A stretch of DNA of 15,027 nucleotides from Dermatophilaceae bacterium. Its GTDB lineage: Bacteria > Actinomycetota > Actinomycetes > Actinomycetales > Dermatophilaceae. Shown here in pieces: positions 7,038-13,695 of this stretch. Location of the stretch: contig JABFXB010000253.1 in assembly GCA_013361975.1 (NCBI GenBank), positions 1-15,027 on the forward strand. Reading direction: 5' to 3'. The notes under the pieces are model-generated. The model was given only the letters and a program-made list of their open reading frames with translations, searched no databases and was not told where the DNA came from. Each line of letters starts with the position of its first letter. Within the stretch, counting starts at the first letter, position 1. The translations under genes and the position numbers were made by a program.

Positions 7038-8215
7038 CCGACCAGCTCGGCGGTCTGGCGGGCGATGGCGAGCTCCTCGTTGGTCGGCACGACGGCGACG
7101 GCCACGCGCGACCCCTGGGGCGAGATGACGCGGGCCTGCTTGGAGCGGGCACCGTTGCGGGCGCGGTCGATCGAGATGCCGAGGCCCTCGAGCCCTTCGG
7201 TCACGGCCGCGCGCAGGGCGATGCTGTTCTCACCGATGCCGGCGGTGAAGACGAGCACGTCGATGCCGCCCAGGATGGCGAGGTAGGCGCCGACGTAGTG
7301 CTTGAGCCGGTGCACGACGACGTCGAAGGCGAGGCGTGCCTCGGCGTCGCCGCCGGCGAGGCACTTCTCGAGCTCGCGGAAGTCGTTGACCCCGCTGAGT
7401 CCCAGCACTCCCGACTTCTTGTTGAGCAGCGTGTCGATCTCTTTCAGCGAGAGGCCGGCTTCACGGCCGAGGTACGCGTGCAGCCCGGGGTCGACGTCAC
7501 CCGAGCGGGTGCCCATGACGAGTCCCTGGAGCGGGGTCAGGCCCATTGAGGTGTCGACGGCGACGCCGCCGCGCACCGCCGAGGCCGAGCAGCCGTTGCC
7601 GAGGTGCAGGATCACCTGCCGCAGCTCGCCGAGGGGCCGATCGAGCAGTTCGGCGGCGGCCTGGGAGACCCACTGGTGCGAGGTGCCGTGGAAGCCGTAG
7701 CGGCGGATCGCGTGCTTCTCGGCGAGGTCGCGGGGCACGGCATACGTCGACGCCTCCGGCGGGAGCGAGGAGAAGAAGGCGGTGTCGAAGACGGCGACGT
7801 GCGGCACGTCGAAGTGCTCCCGCGCGGCCTCGATGCCGGTGACGGCGGCCGGGTTGTGGAGGGGCGCAAGGGCGCTCAGCTCACGCACCCGATCGAGCAC
7901 CGCGTCGTCGATGACGACAGGCTCGGAGAAGTCGGGGCCGCCGTGGACCACGCGGTGGCCGACCGCGCGCAGCGGGACACTGCGGAGGTCGATGCCGTCG
8001 GCGCGCAGCTCGTCGGTCATCCGCGCCAACGCGGCCGAGTGGTCGGCGACGTCGCTCCCCGACTCGCCGATGCGCTCGATCGTGCCCCCCGCCTGCTTCT
8101 CGCCGGTCTCCGGCACGACGAGCTGGTACTTCAGCGACGACGAGCCGGCGTTGAGGACGAGCACGGGCTGGACGCCGCCGGCTGCACCGGAGCCTTGGAT
8201 CTTGTTGTCGCTCAA
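7034..8215 (-). CDS. ackA: Acetate kinase
   Basis: AckA converts acetyl phosphate and ADP to acetate and ATP, working with Pta encoded just upstream. The 393-residue protein has the full set of family motifs: VLVLNAGSSSLKY near the N-terminus, GHRVVHGG, VFDTAFF with the catalytic-type Asp, RRYGFHGTSH, ILHLGNGCSASAV, the TSMGLTPLQGLVMGTRSGD stretch and FTAGIGENS near the C-terminus. The start is a TTG in the TTGA overlap with the pta stop (4 nt); the only other codons before the first conserved strand are not valid starts, so coupling to pta decides the start. There are about 17 residues before the first core strand, more than in most homologues. The TAG stop overlaps the stop of the convergent oxidoreductase gene. 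Confidence 0.97.
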   Translation of the reverse strand: MSDNKIQGSGAAGGVQPVLVLNAGSSSLKYQLVVPETGEKQAGGTIERIGESGSDVADHSAALARMTDELRADGIDLRSVPLRAVGHRVVHGGPDFSEPVVIDDAVLDRVRELSALAPLHNPAAVTGIEAAREHFDVPHVAVFDTAFFSSLPPEASTYAVPRDLAEKHAIRRYGFHGTSHQWVSQAAAELLDRPLGELRQVILHLGNGCSASAVRGGVAVDTSMGLTPLQGLVMGTRSGDVDPGLHAYLGREAGLSLKEIDTLLNKKSGVLGLSGVNDFRELEKCLAGGDAEARLAFDVVVHRLKHYVGAYLAILGGIDVLVFTAGIGENSIALRAAVTEGLEGLGISIDRARNGARSKQARVISPQGSRVAVAVVPTNEELAIARQTAELVG

Positions 8216-10299
8216 CGGCTTGCTCCCTGCTGGGCCTGGACCGCCGTGATGGCGACGGTGTTGACGATGTCGTCGACGAGGGCGCCTCGCGACAGGTCGT
8301 TGACCGGCTTGCGCAGGCCCTGGAGCACCGGCCCGATGGCGACGGCGTGGGCGCTGCGCTGCACCGCCTTGTAGGTGTTGTTGCCGGTGTTGAGGTCGGG
8401 GAACACGAACACCGTCGCGTGGCCGGCCACGGGCGAGTCGGGCATCTTCGCCCGACCGACGACGGGGTCGATGGCGGCGTCGTACTGGATGGGTCCCGCG
8501 AGAGCCAGGTCGGGGGCGCGCTGCGTGACGAGCTCCGTAGCGGCCCTGACCTTCTCGACGTCGGCGCCCGATCCGCTGGCGCCGGTGGAGTAGGAGAGCA
8601 TCGCGACCCGGGGCTCGATGCCGAACTGGTGCGCCGTCTGGGCCGACGACACGGCGATGTCCGCGAGCTGCTCGGCGCTCGGGTCGGGGATGACGGCGCA
8701 GTCGCCGTAGACGAGGACGCGGTCGGCGAGGCACATGAGGAAGACGCTCGACACGGTCTTGACGCCGTCGGCCGTCTTGACGAACTCGAGGGCCGGCCGG
8801 ATGGTGTGGGCCGTCGTGTTGACCGCCCCCGACACCATGCCGTCGGCCAGGCCGAGGTGGACCATCATCGTGCCGAAGTAGGAGATGTCGGTGACCACCT
8901 CACGTGCCCGCTCGAGGGTCATGCCCTTGTGGGCCCGCGCGGCGGCATACTCCTTCGCGAAGCGCTCGACGAGCTCGGGGTCGTGCGGCGAGACCACCGC
9001 AGCCGCGTCGAGGTCGAGGCCGAGGCTCGACCCGCGGGCCCGCACCTTCGTCTCCTCGCCGAGCAGGGTGAGGTCGGCGACGCCGCGGCGCAGGAGGATG
9101 TCGGCGGCCTCGAGGATGCGGTCGTCCTGGCTCTCGGGGAGCACGATGTGCCGACGGTCGGCCCGGGCCCGCTCCATGAGCTGGAACTCGAACATCAGCG
9201 GCGTGCGCACCTCCGAGGCCGACACGTCGATGGCTGCGAGCAGCGCTGTGGCATCGACGCTCTCAGAGAACAGTCGGCGCGCGGCCTCGATCTTGTTGCG
9301 CGAGCCCCTGGTCATGGGCCCGCGCACCTGCATCAGCCGTTCGGCGGTGCGGAACGTGCCGTCGTCGGTGAGGGCGATGGGCAGGTCCTGCTGCACGCCC
9401 GCCGAGAGCCGCGCGATCGTCTCGGGGATCGGGTAGCCGCCGGTGAGGATGATGCCGGCCAGTGTCGGGAAGGTTCCCGACTGGTGCGCCAGGAGCAGGC
9501 CCGGGATGAGGTCGCTCCGGTCGCTCGGGGCGATGATCGTGACGTCGGGGCCGATGCGGGCGAGCACGTTGGGCAGGCTCATCGCGGCGACGACCAGGCC
9601 GAGGCTGTCGCGGTCCATCCACGACTCGCTGCCGAGGACCAGCCGGGCGTCGATGGCCTCGGCGAGCGCGCGGAAGCTCGGCGCCGAGAGGAGCGCGTTC
9701 TCCGGGATCGCGCCGGTGACGGGAAACGGCAACGACGACAAGACGTTTCGCACCTCGTCGAGGTCGTGCGGCTCGACCCGGTTGGCGACGACGGCGACGG
9801 TCTGGGCGTGGTGGGCGCGCAGCTCGGTGACCGCGCCGTCGGCGGCGACGCGGATCTGGTCGGGTGTGCGGCCGCGTCCGTGCACGACGAGCACGACGGC
9901 CGACCCGAGGTTCGCGGCGACCCGGGCGTTGAACGAGAGCTCGGTGCCGGTCGAGACGTCGGTGTAGTCGGAGCCGACGACCACGACGACGGCGAAGCGG
10001 GCGCTGAGCGCCCCGAACTTCTCGACGATGACGTGCAGCGCCTCGTCGGGGTCGTCGTGGGCCTGGGCGTAGGTGACGCCGATGGCCTCGTCGTAGGTCT
10101 GGTCCATGCCGGGCTGGCTGACGAGCATCTCGACGATGTGGTCGACCTCGTCGTCGGGACCGCTCCCGCCGAGGGTGGTGAGCGGGCGGAAGACACCGAC
10201 CGAACCGACCTCACGCACGAGGGCGTCGAGCAGGCCGAGGGCCACGGCGGACTTGCCCGTCAGGCCCTCCGGGGAGGTGACGTAGACACTTCGGCTCAC
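8212..10299 (-). CDS. pta: Phosphate acetyltransferase, long three-domain form
   Basis: Pta interconverts acetyl-CoA plus phosphate and acetyl phosphate plus CoA. The 695-residue protein has the long architecture: an N-terminal P-loop-like domain (about 1-210, degenerate SPEGLTGKSA), a DRTGG domain (about 225-330, with APSDRSDLIPGLLLA and ILTGGYPIPE), and the catalytic PTA domain from about residue 369 (IVLPESQDDRILEAA, SGAVNTTAHTIRPALE, GDCAVIPDPSAEQLADIA, MLSYSTGASGSG, GPIQYDAAIDP, FVFPDLNTGNNTYKA). All are intact. The GTG at 10299 is preceded at 6 nt by TAGGTT, so a leaderless transcript is likely, although the gene also lies 9 nt after an OsmC-family gene and could be co-transcribed. It overlaps ackA by 4 nt, forming the classic acetate overflow pair. 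Confidence 0.97.
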   Translation of the reverse strand: MSRSVYVTSPEGLTGKSAVALGLLDALVREVGSVGVFRPLTTLGGSGPDDEVDHIVEMLVSQPGMDQTYDEAIGVTYAQAHDDPDEALHVIVEKFGALSARFAVVVVVGSDYTDVSTGTELSFNARVAANLGSAVVLVVHGRGRTPDQIRVAADGAVTELRAHHAQTVAVVANRVEPHDLDEVRNVLSSLPFPVTGAIPENALLSAPSFRALAEAIDARLVLGSESWMDRDSLGLVVAAMSLPNVLARIGPDVTIIAPSDRSDLIPGLLLAHQSGTFPTLAGIILTGGYPIPETIARLSAGVQQDLPIALTDDGTFRTAERLMQVRGPMTRGSRNKIEAARRLFSESVDATALLAAIDVSASEVRTPLMFEFQLMERARADRRHIVLPESQDDRILEAADILLRRGVADLTLLGEETKVRARGSSLGLDLDAAAVVSPHDPELVERFAKEYAAARAHKGMTLERAREVVTDISYFGTMMVHLGLADGMVSGAVNTTAHTIRPALEFVKTADGVKTVSSVFLMCLADRVLVYGDCAVIPDPSAEQLADIAVSSAQTAHQFGIEPRVAMLSYSTGASGSGADVEKVRAATELVTQRAPDLALAGPIQYDAAIDPVVGRAKMPDSPVAGHATVFVFPDLNTGNNTYKAVQRSAHAVAIGPVLQGLRKPVNDLSRGALVDDIVNTVAITAVQAQQGASR

Positions 10300-10305
10300 G
10301 GCACG

Positions 10306-10311
10306 AACCTA
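10306..10311 (-). promoter_or_regulatory. -10 box of pta overlapping the upstream stop codon
   Basis: On the minus strand TAGGTT (TANNNT) lies 6 nt before the pta GTG. Its first three bases are the TAG stop codon of the OsmC-family gene. A promoter here would give a leaderless pta-ackA mRNA. No good -35 is seen within the end of the upstream gene. Confidence 0.42.
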
Positions 10312-10854
10312 GCGAACGGCCGCGGGTGCCGAGTCCGGAGCACCCGCAGCTGCGCGGCGGCGCGACACCGTGAACGTCGGGGGCCGACGCAGCGACTGCC
10401 CGACGACGCAGTAGCGCTCTGTCGCGGTCGCCAGCCGCTCGAGCGTGGCGTCGTCGGCGTCGGTCGTCACCTCTGCCGTCACCCGCGGCGCCATGACGCC
10501 CACCGGCGCCTCCCGGTCGACGCCGAGCGTGCCGCGCGCGTCGAAGGTCGACTCCGCGCGCAGGGTCACGTCACGCAGCTCGACGCCGAGCGCCACGGCC
10601 ACCGTGTGGAGGGTGACGCCGGCGCAGGCGACGAGCGCCTCCATGAGCATGTCGCCCGAGCACGCGTCGGTGCCGTCGCCACCGGTGGCACGGTGCAGCC
10701 CGGCGCGCACGGGGCCTGCCCACGTGGCGACCTCGACCGTCGGCGGCCGGTCGAACGTCGCGCTCGACGAGAGGGGGGTCAGTGCGCACGGCGGGTCGTC
10801 GCGGTAGCGCTGCTTCAGCGGTGTCTGCGCCGCGCGCAGCTCGTCGCGGTTCAC
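10309..10854 (-). CDS. OsmC-family protein
   Basis: OsmC/Ohr-family proteins are small two-cysteine peroxidases or related proteins of unknown substrate. The 181-residue product from GTG 10854 has the family core: GPVRAGLHRATGGDGTDACSGDMLMEALVACAGVT with both cysteine positions (CSGD and VACAG), then a beta-rich C-terminal half ending ERYCVVGQSL. Presence of the two cysteines on the equivalent helices supports thiol chemistry, but this subgroup (with APVNRDELRAAQ at the N-terminus) is not classical Ohr. GTG 10854 is chosen because a 15-codon upstream reading frame with a strong ribosome binding site ends on it (GTGA overlap). Alternatively the true N-terminus starts at ATG 10898 and one base is missing; see the upstream entry. 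It lies 9 nt before pta. Confidence 0.83.
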   Translation of the reverse strand: MNRDELRAAQTPLKQRYRDDPPCALTPLSSSATFDRPPTVEVATWAGPVRAGLHRATGGDGTDACSGDMLMEALVACAGVTLHTVAVALGVELRDVTLRAESTFDARGTLGVDREAPVGVMAPRVTAEVTTDADDATLERLATATERYCVVGQSLRRPPTFTVSRRRAAAGAPDSAPAAVR

Positions 10855-10898
10855 CGGCGCACCGTGGAGTGCGGGCTGTGCGGGGAGCAGGTCGTCAT
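10851..10898 (-). CDS. 15-codon upstream ORF, or frameshifted N-terminus of the OsmC gene
   Basis: ATG 10898 has GGAGG five bases upstream, the best ribosome site in this interval. The frame encodes MTTCSPHSPHSTVRR and stops at TGA 10851-10853, overlapping GTG 10854 by the sequence GTGA. Read as a leader peptide it would couple translation to the OsmC gene. Read as an error, adding one C to the C4 run after the TGCT would join MTTCSP directly to AQPALHGAPVNRDEL and give one longer protein. The sequence alone cannot choose. Confidence 0.45.
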   Translation of the reverse strand: MTTCSPHSPHSTVRR

Positions 10899-10932
10899 GA
10901 TGGCCTCCGGGGTCGACGGGCACGTCACCGCC

Positions 10933-10938
10933 AACGTA
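10933..10938 (-). promoter_or_regulatory. Candidate -10 box upstream of the OsmC transcription unit
   Basis: TACGTT on the minus strand fits TANNNT and would start RNA near 10926, about 28 nt before ATG 10898. It overlaps the GGCATAC motif by three bases. A TTGCCC lies 21 bp upstream, too far for a normal -35. Confidence 0.3.
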
Positions 10939-10993
10939 TGCCGTCCGCTGCGTCCGCGCGGGCAACCCGGCATCGTGCCCTCGCCGTGGACTC

Positions 10994-11833
10994 CTACGGC
11001 TCGACGGGCTGCCGGTCGATGCCCAGCAGGTGGAGCAGGCGCACCGCGTCGTGCGGCGCGTGCCCCTTGGCGTCGTTGTCGAAGTAGACGTGCACGTCGT
11101 GGCCTTCGTCGAGCCAGCCGCTGCACGTCTGCGCCCACCGGTCGAGCGACTCGTCGGTGTAGCCGCTGGCGTAGAGCTCGGTCTCGCCGTGCAGGCGCAC
11201 GTAGCGGAAGTCGCTCGTGGCGTCGTGCATGACGGGCCACTTGCCTGCGCTGTCGGCGACGACGACCGCGACCCCGTGCTCGGCGCACAGGGCACGTGCC
11301 TCGTCCGAGTCGAAGCTCTCGTGTCGCGGCTCGAGGGCGTGCCGCAGGGGCACGTCGACCTCCGTCTCGGTGAGGCTGCGGCCCTCCTTCACCTTGTCGT
11401 CGTGCGCGGCGGCCAGGCTGGCGGCCGCGCTGGTGGTGCGCGGAAGCAGCTCGAAGAAGGAGGCCAACCGGTCGTGGTCGAAGTGCAGGCGCTCGGGCAG
11501 CTGCCAGAGGATCGGTCCGAGCTGCTCGCCCAGCGCCAGAGGGCCGCTCGCGAAGAAGTTGGCCAGCGGCGTCTCTACGTCACGCAGGGCCTTGAGGTGG
11601 GTGATGAAGCGACCACCCTTGACCGCGAACACGACGTCAGGGGGAGCGGCGGCCCGCCAGGCGGCATACGAGCTCGGGCGTTGGAGGGAGTAGAACGAGC
11701 CGTTCACCTCGACCGACGTCATCCGCTCGGCGGCATACGTGAGCTCGAGGCGCTGCGGCAGGCCTTTCGGGTAGAAATCACCCCGCCACGACGGGTAGCG
11801 CCAACCGGAGACGCCGACGAGTGCACGGGGCAT
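10994..11833 (-). CDS. DUF72 family protein (YecE-like)
   Basis: DUF72 proteins adopt a TIM-barrel-like fold and have no firmly established function. The 279-residue protein starts with VGVSGWRYPSWRGDFYPKGL, the family's opening signature, followed by VEVNGSFYSLQRPSSYAAW (about residues 41-59), FAVKGGRFITHLKALRD, GPILWQLPERLHFDHDRL and a VYFDNDAKGHAPHDA C-terminal motif, all usual for the family. Length is typical. The ATG is supported by the motif beginning four residues later; the preceding GGTAAGAGTGCTGC contains a degenerate TAAGAG box 6 nt upstream rather than a Shine-Dalgarno. It lies 39 bp downstream of corA on the same strand and 139 bp before the OsmC gene. Confidence 0.93.
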   Translation of the reverse strand: MPRALVGVSGWRYPSWRGDFYPKGLPQRLELTYAAERMTSVEVNGSFYSLQRPSSYAAWRAAAPPDVVFAVKGGRFITHLKALRDVETPLANFFASGPLALGEQLGPILWQLPERLHFDHDRLASFFELLPRTTSAAASLAAAHDDKVKEGRSLTETEVDVPLRHALEPRHESFDSDEARALCAEHGVAVVVADSAGKWPVMHDATSDFRYVRLHGETELYASGYTDESLDRWAQTCSGWLDEGHDVHVYFDNDAKGHAPHDAVRLLHLLGIDRQPVEP

Positions 11834-11872
11834 GCAGCACTCTTACCCGCTCGACGTCCCCTCCGGGTGCGG

Positions 11873-13036
11873 CTAGATCCAGCGGCGACCCTTGAAGACA
11901 CCCCAGAGGGCGGCGCTCACGACCCCCATCATGCCCAGCGCGAACGGGTAGCCGAGTCGCCAGTGCAGCTCGGGCATGGCGTCGAAGTTCATCCCGTAGA
12001 CGGTGCCGATGAGGGTCGGCGCGAAGAGGATGGCGGCCCAGGCCGAGATCTTCTTGACCTCCTCGTTCTGGTCCATGCTCGCCTCGGTGAGGGTCTTCAT
12101 CTCCTCGTTCTGCTTCTGCGCGACGAGGGTGGCGTTGACGGTGAGGATGTCGCGAAGCAGGTGGCGGAAGCCGTCGACCTGCTCGCGCACCGCGGTGAGG
12201 TGGTCCTCGACGTCGCGCAGGTAGCGGCGCAGCTCCTCGTCGGTGCCGTACTTCTCGAAGCCCGACGACAGCGACTGGATCACCGTGGCGAGCGGCCGCA
12301 CCGCGCGCTCGAACTCGATGACCTCGCGGCTCAGCTCGTAGATGCGGCGCGAGACGGCCGGGTCGCCGCGGAAGACCTCGGTCTCGATCTCGTCGATGTC
12401 GTTGTGCAGGCCACGGACGACCGGCAGGTAGCCGTCGACGACCCGGTCGAGGATCGCGTAGAGGACGGCCTCGGGGCCGCGGGCGAGCAGCTCAGGGTCG
12501 CTCTCGAGGCGGCGCCGCACCGCCGACAGGTCAGGGGCCTCGCTGTGGCGCACCGTGATGGCGAAGTCGGGGCCGACGAAGAGGTGCACCTCGCCGAACT
12601 CGACCTGCTCGGACGCGTCGACGTAGCGCGCGGCCCGGAGCACGACGAAGAGGGTGTCGCCGTAGCGCTCGATCTTGGGTCGCTGGTGGGCGACGATCGC
12701 GTCCTCGACGGCCAGCTCGTGGAGGTCGAACTCGCTTGCGAGAGCGGCGACTTCGTCATGCGTGGGTCGGTAGAGACCGATCCAGCCGACGGCACCGTCG
12801 CGCTCACGGAGGGTGCGGAACGTCTCCGCGAGGGACGCGGGGGAGTCCGTGCGACGACCGTCGACGTAGATGGCGCTGTCGACGACGCTGGCGCCCTGCC
12901 GCCGGTGGCGCGGGGTGCTCGGCTGGTCGTTCTGGTGCGCCGCGTGAGGCGGACGCTGCTCGTGGGCGGGCCGGCGGACACGGCCGGCGAGGGTGCGGAT
13001 GGGGTTGCGCGCAGCAGTGCGGGTGCGCTCGGACAT
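11873..13036 (-). CDS. corA: CorA-family magnesium (cobalt) transporter
   Basis: CorA forms a homopentameric inner-membrane channel for Mg2+, gated by cytoplasmic Mg2+ sites. The 387-residue protein has a basic, disordered N-terminus of about 50 residues, an alpha/beta cytoplasmic domain (DLHELAVEDAIVAHQRPKI, then FVVLRAARYVD), a long helical stalk with acidic stretches (EEMKTLTEASMDQNEEVKK), the first membrane helix (AAILFAPTLIGTVYGMNF) with the invariant GMN at its end, MPELHW as periplasmic loop, and the second helix (FALGMMGVVSAALWGVF) with a basic C-terminus GRRW. ATG 13036 has GGGAGG seven or fewer bases upstream. Upstream in-frame GTG 13165 would add 43 low-complexity residues and is less likely. 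The 240-bp leader is described separately. Confidence 0.95.
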   Translation of the reverse strand: MSERTRTAARNPIRTLAGRVRRPAHEQRPPHAAHQNDQPSTPRHRRQGASVVDSAIYVDGRRTDSPASLAETFRTLRERDGAVGWIGLYRPTHDEVAALASEFDLHELAVEDAIVAHQRPKIERYGDTLFVVLRAARYVDASEQVEFGEVHLFVGPDFAITVRHSEAPDLSAVRRRLESDPELLARGPEAVLYAILDRVVDGYLPVVRGLHNDIDEIETEVFRGDPAVSRRIYELSREVIEFERAVRPLATVIQSLSSGFEKYGTDEELRRYLRDVEDHLTAVREQVDGFRHLLRDILTVNATLVAQKQNEEMKTLTEASMDQNEEVKKISAWAAILFAPTLIGTVYGMNFDAMPELHWRLGYPFALGMMGVVSAALWGVFKGRRWI

Positions 13037-13101
13037 GACGACCTCCCGGTGGCGGGACGAAGGGGCGGCGGACAGCGTCGTGAGAGCCGCCGCGAGCCCA
13101 T

Positions 13102-13116
13102 CCGCACGTCGTGCGG
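13102..13116 (-). promoter_or_regulatory. Stem-loop in the corA leader
   Basis: CCGCAC (13102-13107) and GTGCGG (13111-13116) are perfect inverted copies with a 3-nt loop; neighbouring GAG/CTC and CCC/GGG can extend the stem with small bulges. It lies between the candidate upstream ORF and the corA ribosome binding site, the position where leader-peptide or Mg2+-responsive elements act. There is no following T-tract. Confidence 0.4.
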
Positions 13117-13127
13117 GTCTCGAGCGG

Positions 13128-13169
13128 TCAGCCCTCGTGCGTCGTATGACTAGGAGGCTCGCCACACAC
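13128..13169 (-). CDS. Candidate 13-residue upstream ORF in the corA leader
   Basis: GTG 13169 follows AGGAGGTG, an eight-base match to the anti-Shine-Dalgarno, with about 7-9 nt spacing. The frame encodes MCGEPPSHTTHEG and stops at TGA 13128-13130, well before corA. Two adjacent prolines occur at residues 5-6. The strong ribosome site is otherwise unexplained because the in-frame corA extension (GTG 13165) is 13 nt away. Function as a regulatory leader peptide is inference. Confidence 0.35.
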   Translation of the reverse strand: MCGEPPSHTTHEG

Positions 13170-13223
13170 GGGGACCCACCTCCTGCCGTCGCCGCGACGT
13201 GCCCGTATGCCGTCGCCCCGGGG

Positions 13224-13229
13224 AGTGTA
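13224..13229 (-). promoter_or_regulatory. Candidate corA promoter -10 box
   Basis: TACACT on the minus strand is the best TANNNT in the 240-bp interval and would start RNA near 13217, giving a leader of about 180 nt that contains the upstream ORF and stem-loop. No good -35 is found at 16-19 bp. Confidence 0.35.
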
Positions 13230-13277
13230 GCCCCGTGCGGCCGGTGCCGGGTGGACGTTTCACCACCGCAGACGCGG

Positions 13278-13577
13278 TCAGCGCCGCCGGACCTCCGACT
13301 CCGCCTCGAGGGTGTGGACCCTGCTCTCGAGCCCGAGCACCTTCTCGATGCCCGCGAGGTTGAGGCCCTCGTCGAGCAGCTGCCCGATGCGCCGCAGCCG
13401 CGCCAGGTCGTTGTCGCTGTAGCGACGGGTGCCGCCGGGCGTGCGGGAGGGCAGGAGCAGGCCTCGGGCCTCGTAGAGTCGCAGGTTCTGCACTCCCATG
13501 CCGACGAGGTCGGCGGCGACGGTGATGCCGTAGAGGCCGCGTTCGGGGTCGTTCTCGCCCTTGGCAGTGGGGGTCAT
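13278..13577 (-). CDS. HspR-like MerR-family transcriptional regulator
   Basis: MerR proteins bind dyads with a winged helix-turn-helix. The 99-residue protein has YGITVAADLVGMGVQNLRL (about residues 16-34) as the DNA-binding helices, the RRYSDNDLARLRRI wing and second helix pair, and GLNLAGIEKVL (about 71-81), a sequence characteristic of the HspR branch. There is only a short C-terminal coiled-coil-like tail and no ligand domain, also as in HspR. No dnaK, grpE, dnaJ or clpB is in the window, so a heat-shock role is not supported by context. ATG 13577 is preferred over the upstream in-frame start at 13601 because GAGG precedes it. Divergent to a small acidic protein gene with a dyad between them. 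Confidence 0.88.
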   Translation of the reverse strand: MTPTAKGENDPERGLYGITVAADLVGMGVQNLRLYEARGLLLPSRTPGGTRRYSDNDLARLRRIGQLLDEGLNLAGIEKVLGLESRVHTLEAESEVRRR

Positions 13578-13595
13578 CGGTCCTCGGCTCGGGCC

Positions 13596-13624
13596 TTGCA
13601 TCGGCAGGTCACTGGTGCTAGAAA
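13596..13624 (+). promoter_or_regulatory. Candidate promoter of the small acidic protein gene
   Basis: TTGCAT (13596-13601) and TAGAAA (13619-13624) are separated by exactly 17 bp, pointing to the plus-strand gene at 13696. On the opposite strand TAGATT (13631-13626) could be the -10 for the MerR gene. Both -10 candidates overlap the dyad at 13617-13633. Confidence 0.4.
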
Positions 13625-13633
13625 AAATCTATC
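13617..13633. promoter_or_regulatory. Dyad between the MerR gene and the small acidic gene
   Basis: G-C-TAGA-N5-TCTA-T-C: TAGA (13619-13622) and TCTA (13628-13631) are inverted copies around an A-run, in the only AT-rich spot of the neighbourhood, with one more matching pair outside. It sits over both candidate -10 boxes and could be an autoregulatory operator. It does not match the known HspR element (CTTGAGT-N7-ACTCAAG). Confidence 0.35.
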
Positions 13634-13682
13634 GCACACACCACAGATCTGCTGGTGGATCCATGGCGGCTCACGACGTGAT

Positions 13683-13690
13683 GGAGGTGA
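13683..13690 (+). promoter_or_regulatory. Near-perfect Shine-Dalgarno deciding the start at 13696
   Basis: GGAGGTGA complements the 16S rRNA 3' end over eight bases and lies 5 nt before ATG 13696. It favours this ATG over the in-frame ATGs at 13663 and 13681. Confidence 0.7.
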
Positions 13691-13695
13691 CGACG

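Noticed and set aside
8347..11232. 961-codon open frame on the plus strand opposite pta and the OsmC gene
   Set aside because: It is antisense to clearly identified genes, has no recognisable domain, and arises from high GC where stop codons are rare in shadow frames.
11030..13153. 707-codon open frame on the plus strand opposite DUF72 and corA
   Set aside because: Shadow of two securely identified minus-strand genes; composition is His/Val/Leu/Glu/Gly-rich shadow type with no motif.
13037..13165. 43-residue N-terminal extension of CorA from GTG 13165
   Set aside because: Shine-Dalgarno is 13 nt away, residues are low-complexity and Arg/Ala-rich, while ATG 13036 has a well-placed GGGAGG.
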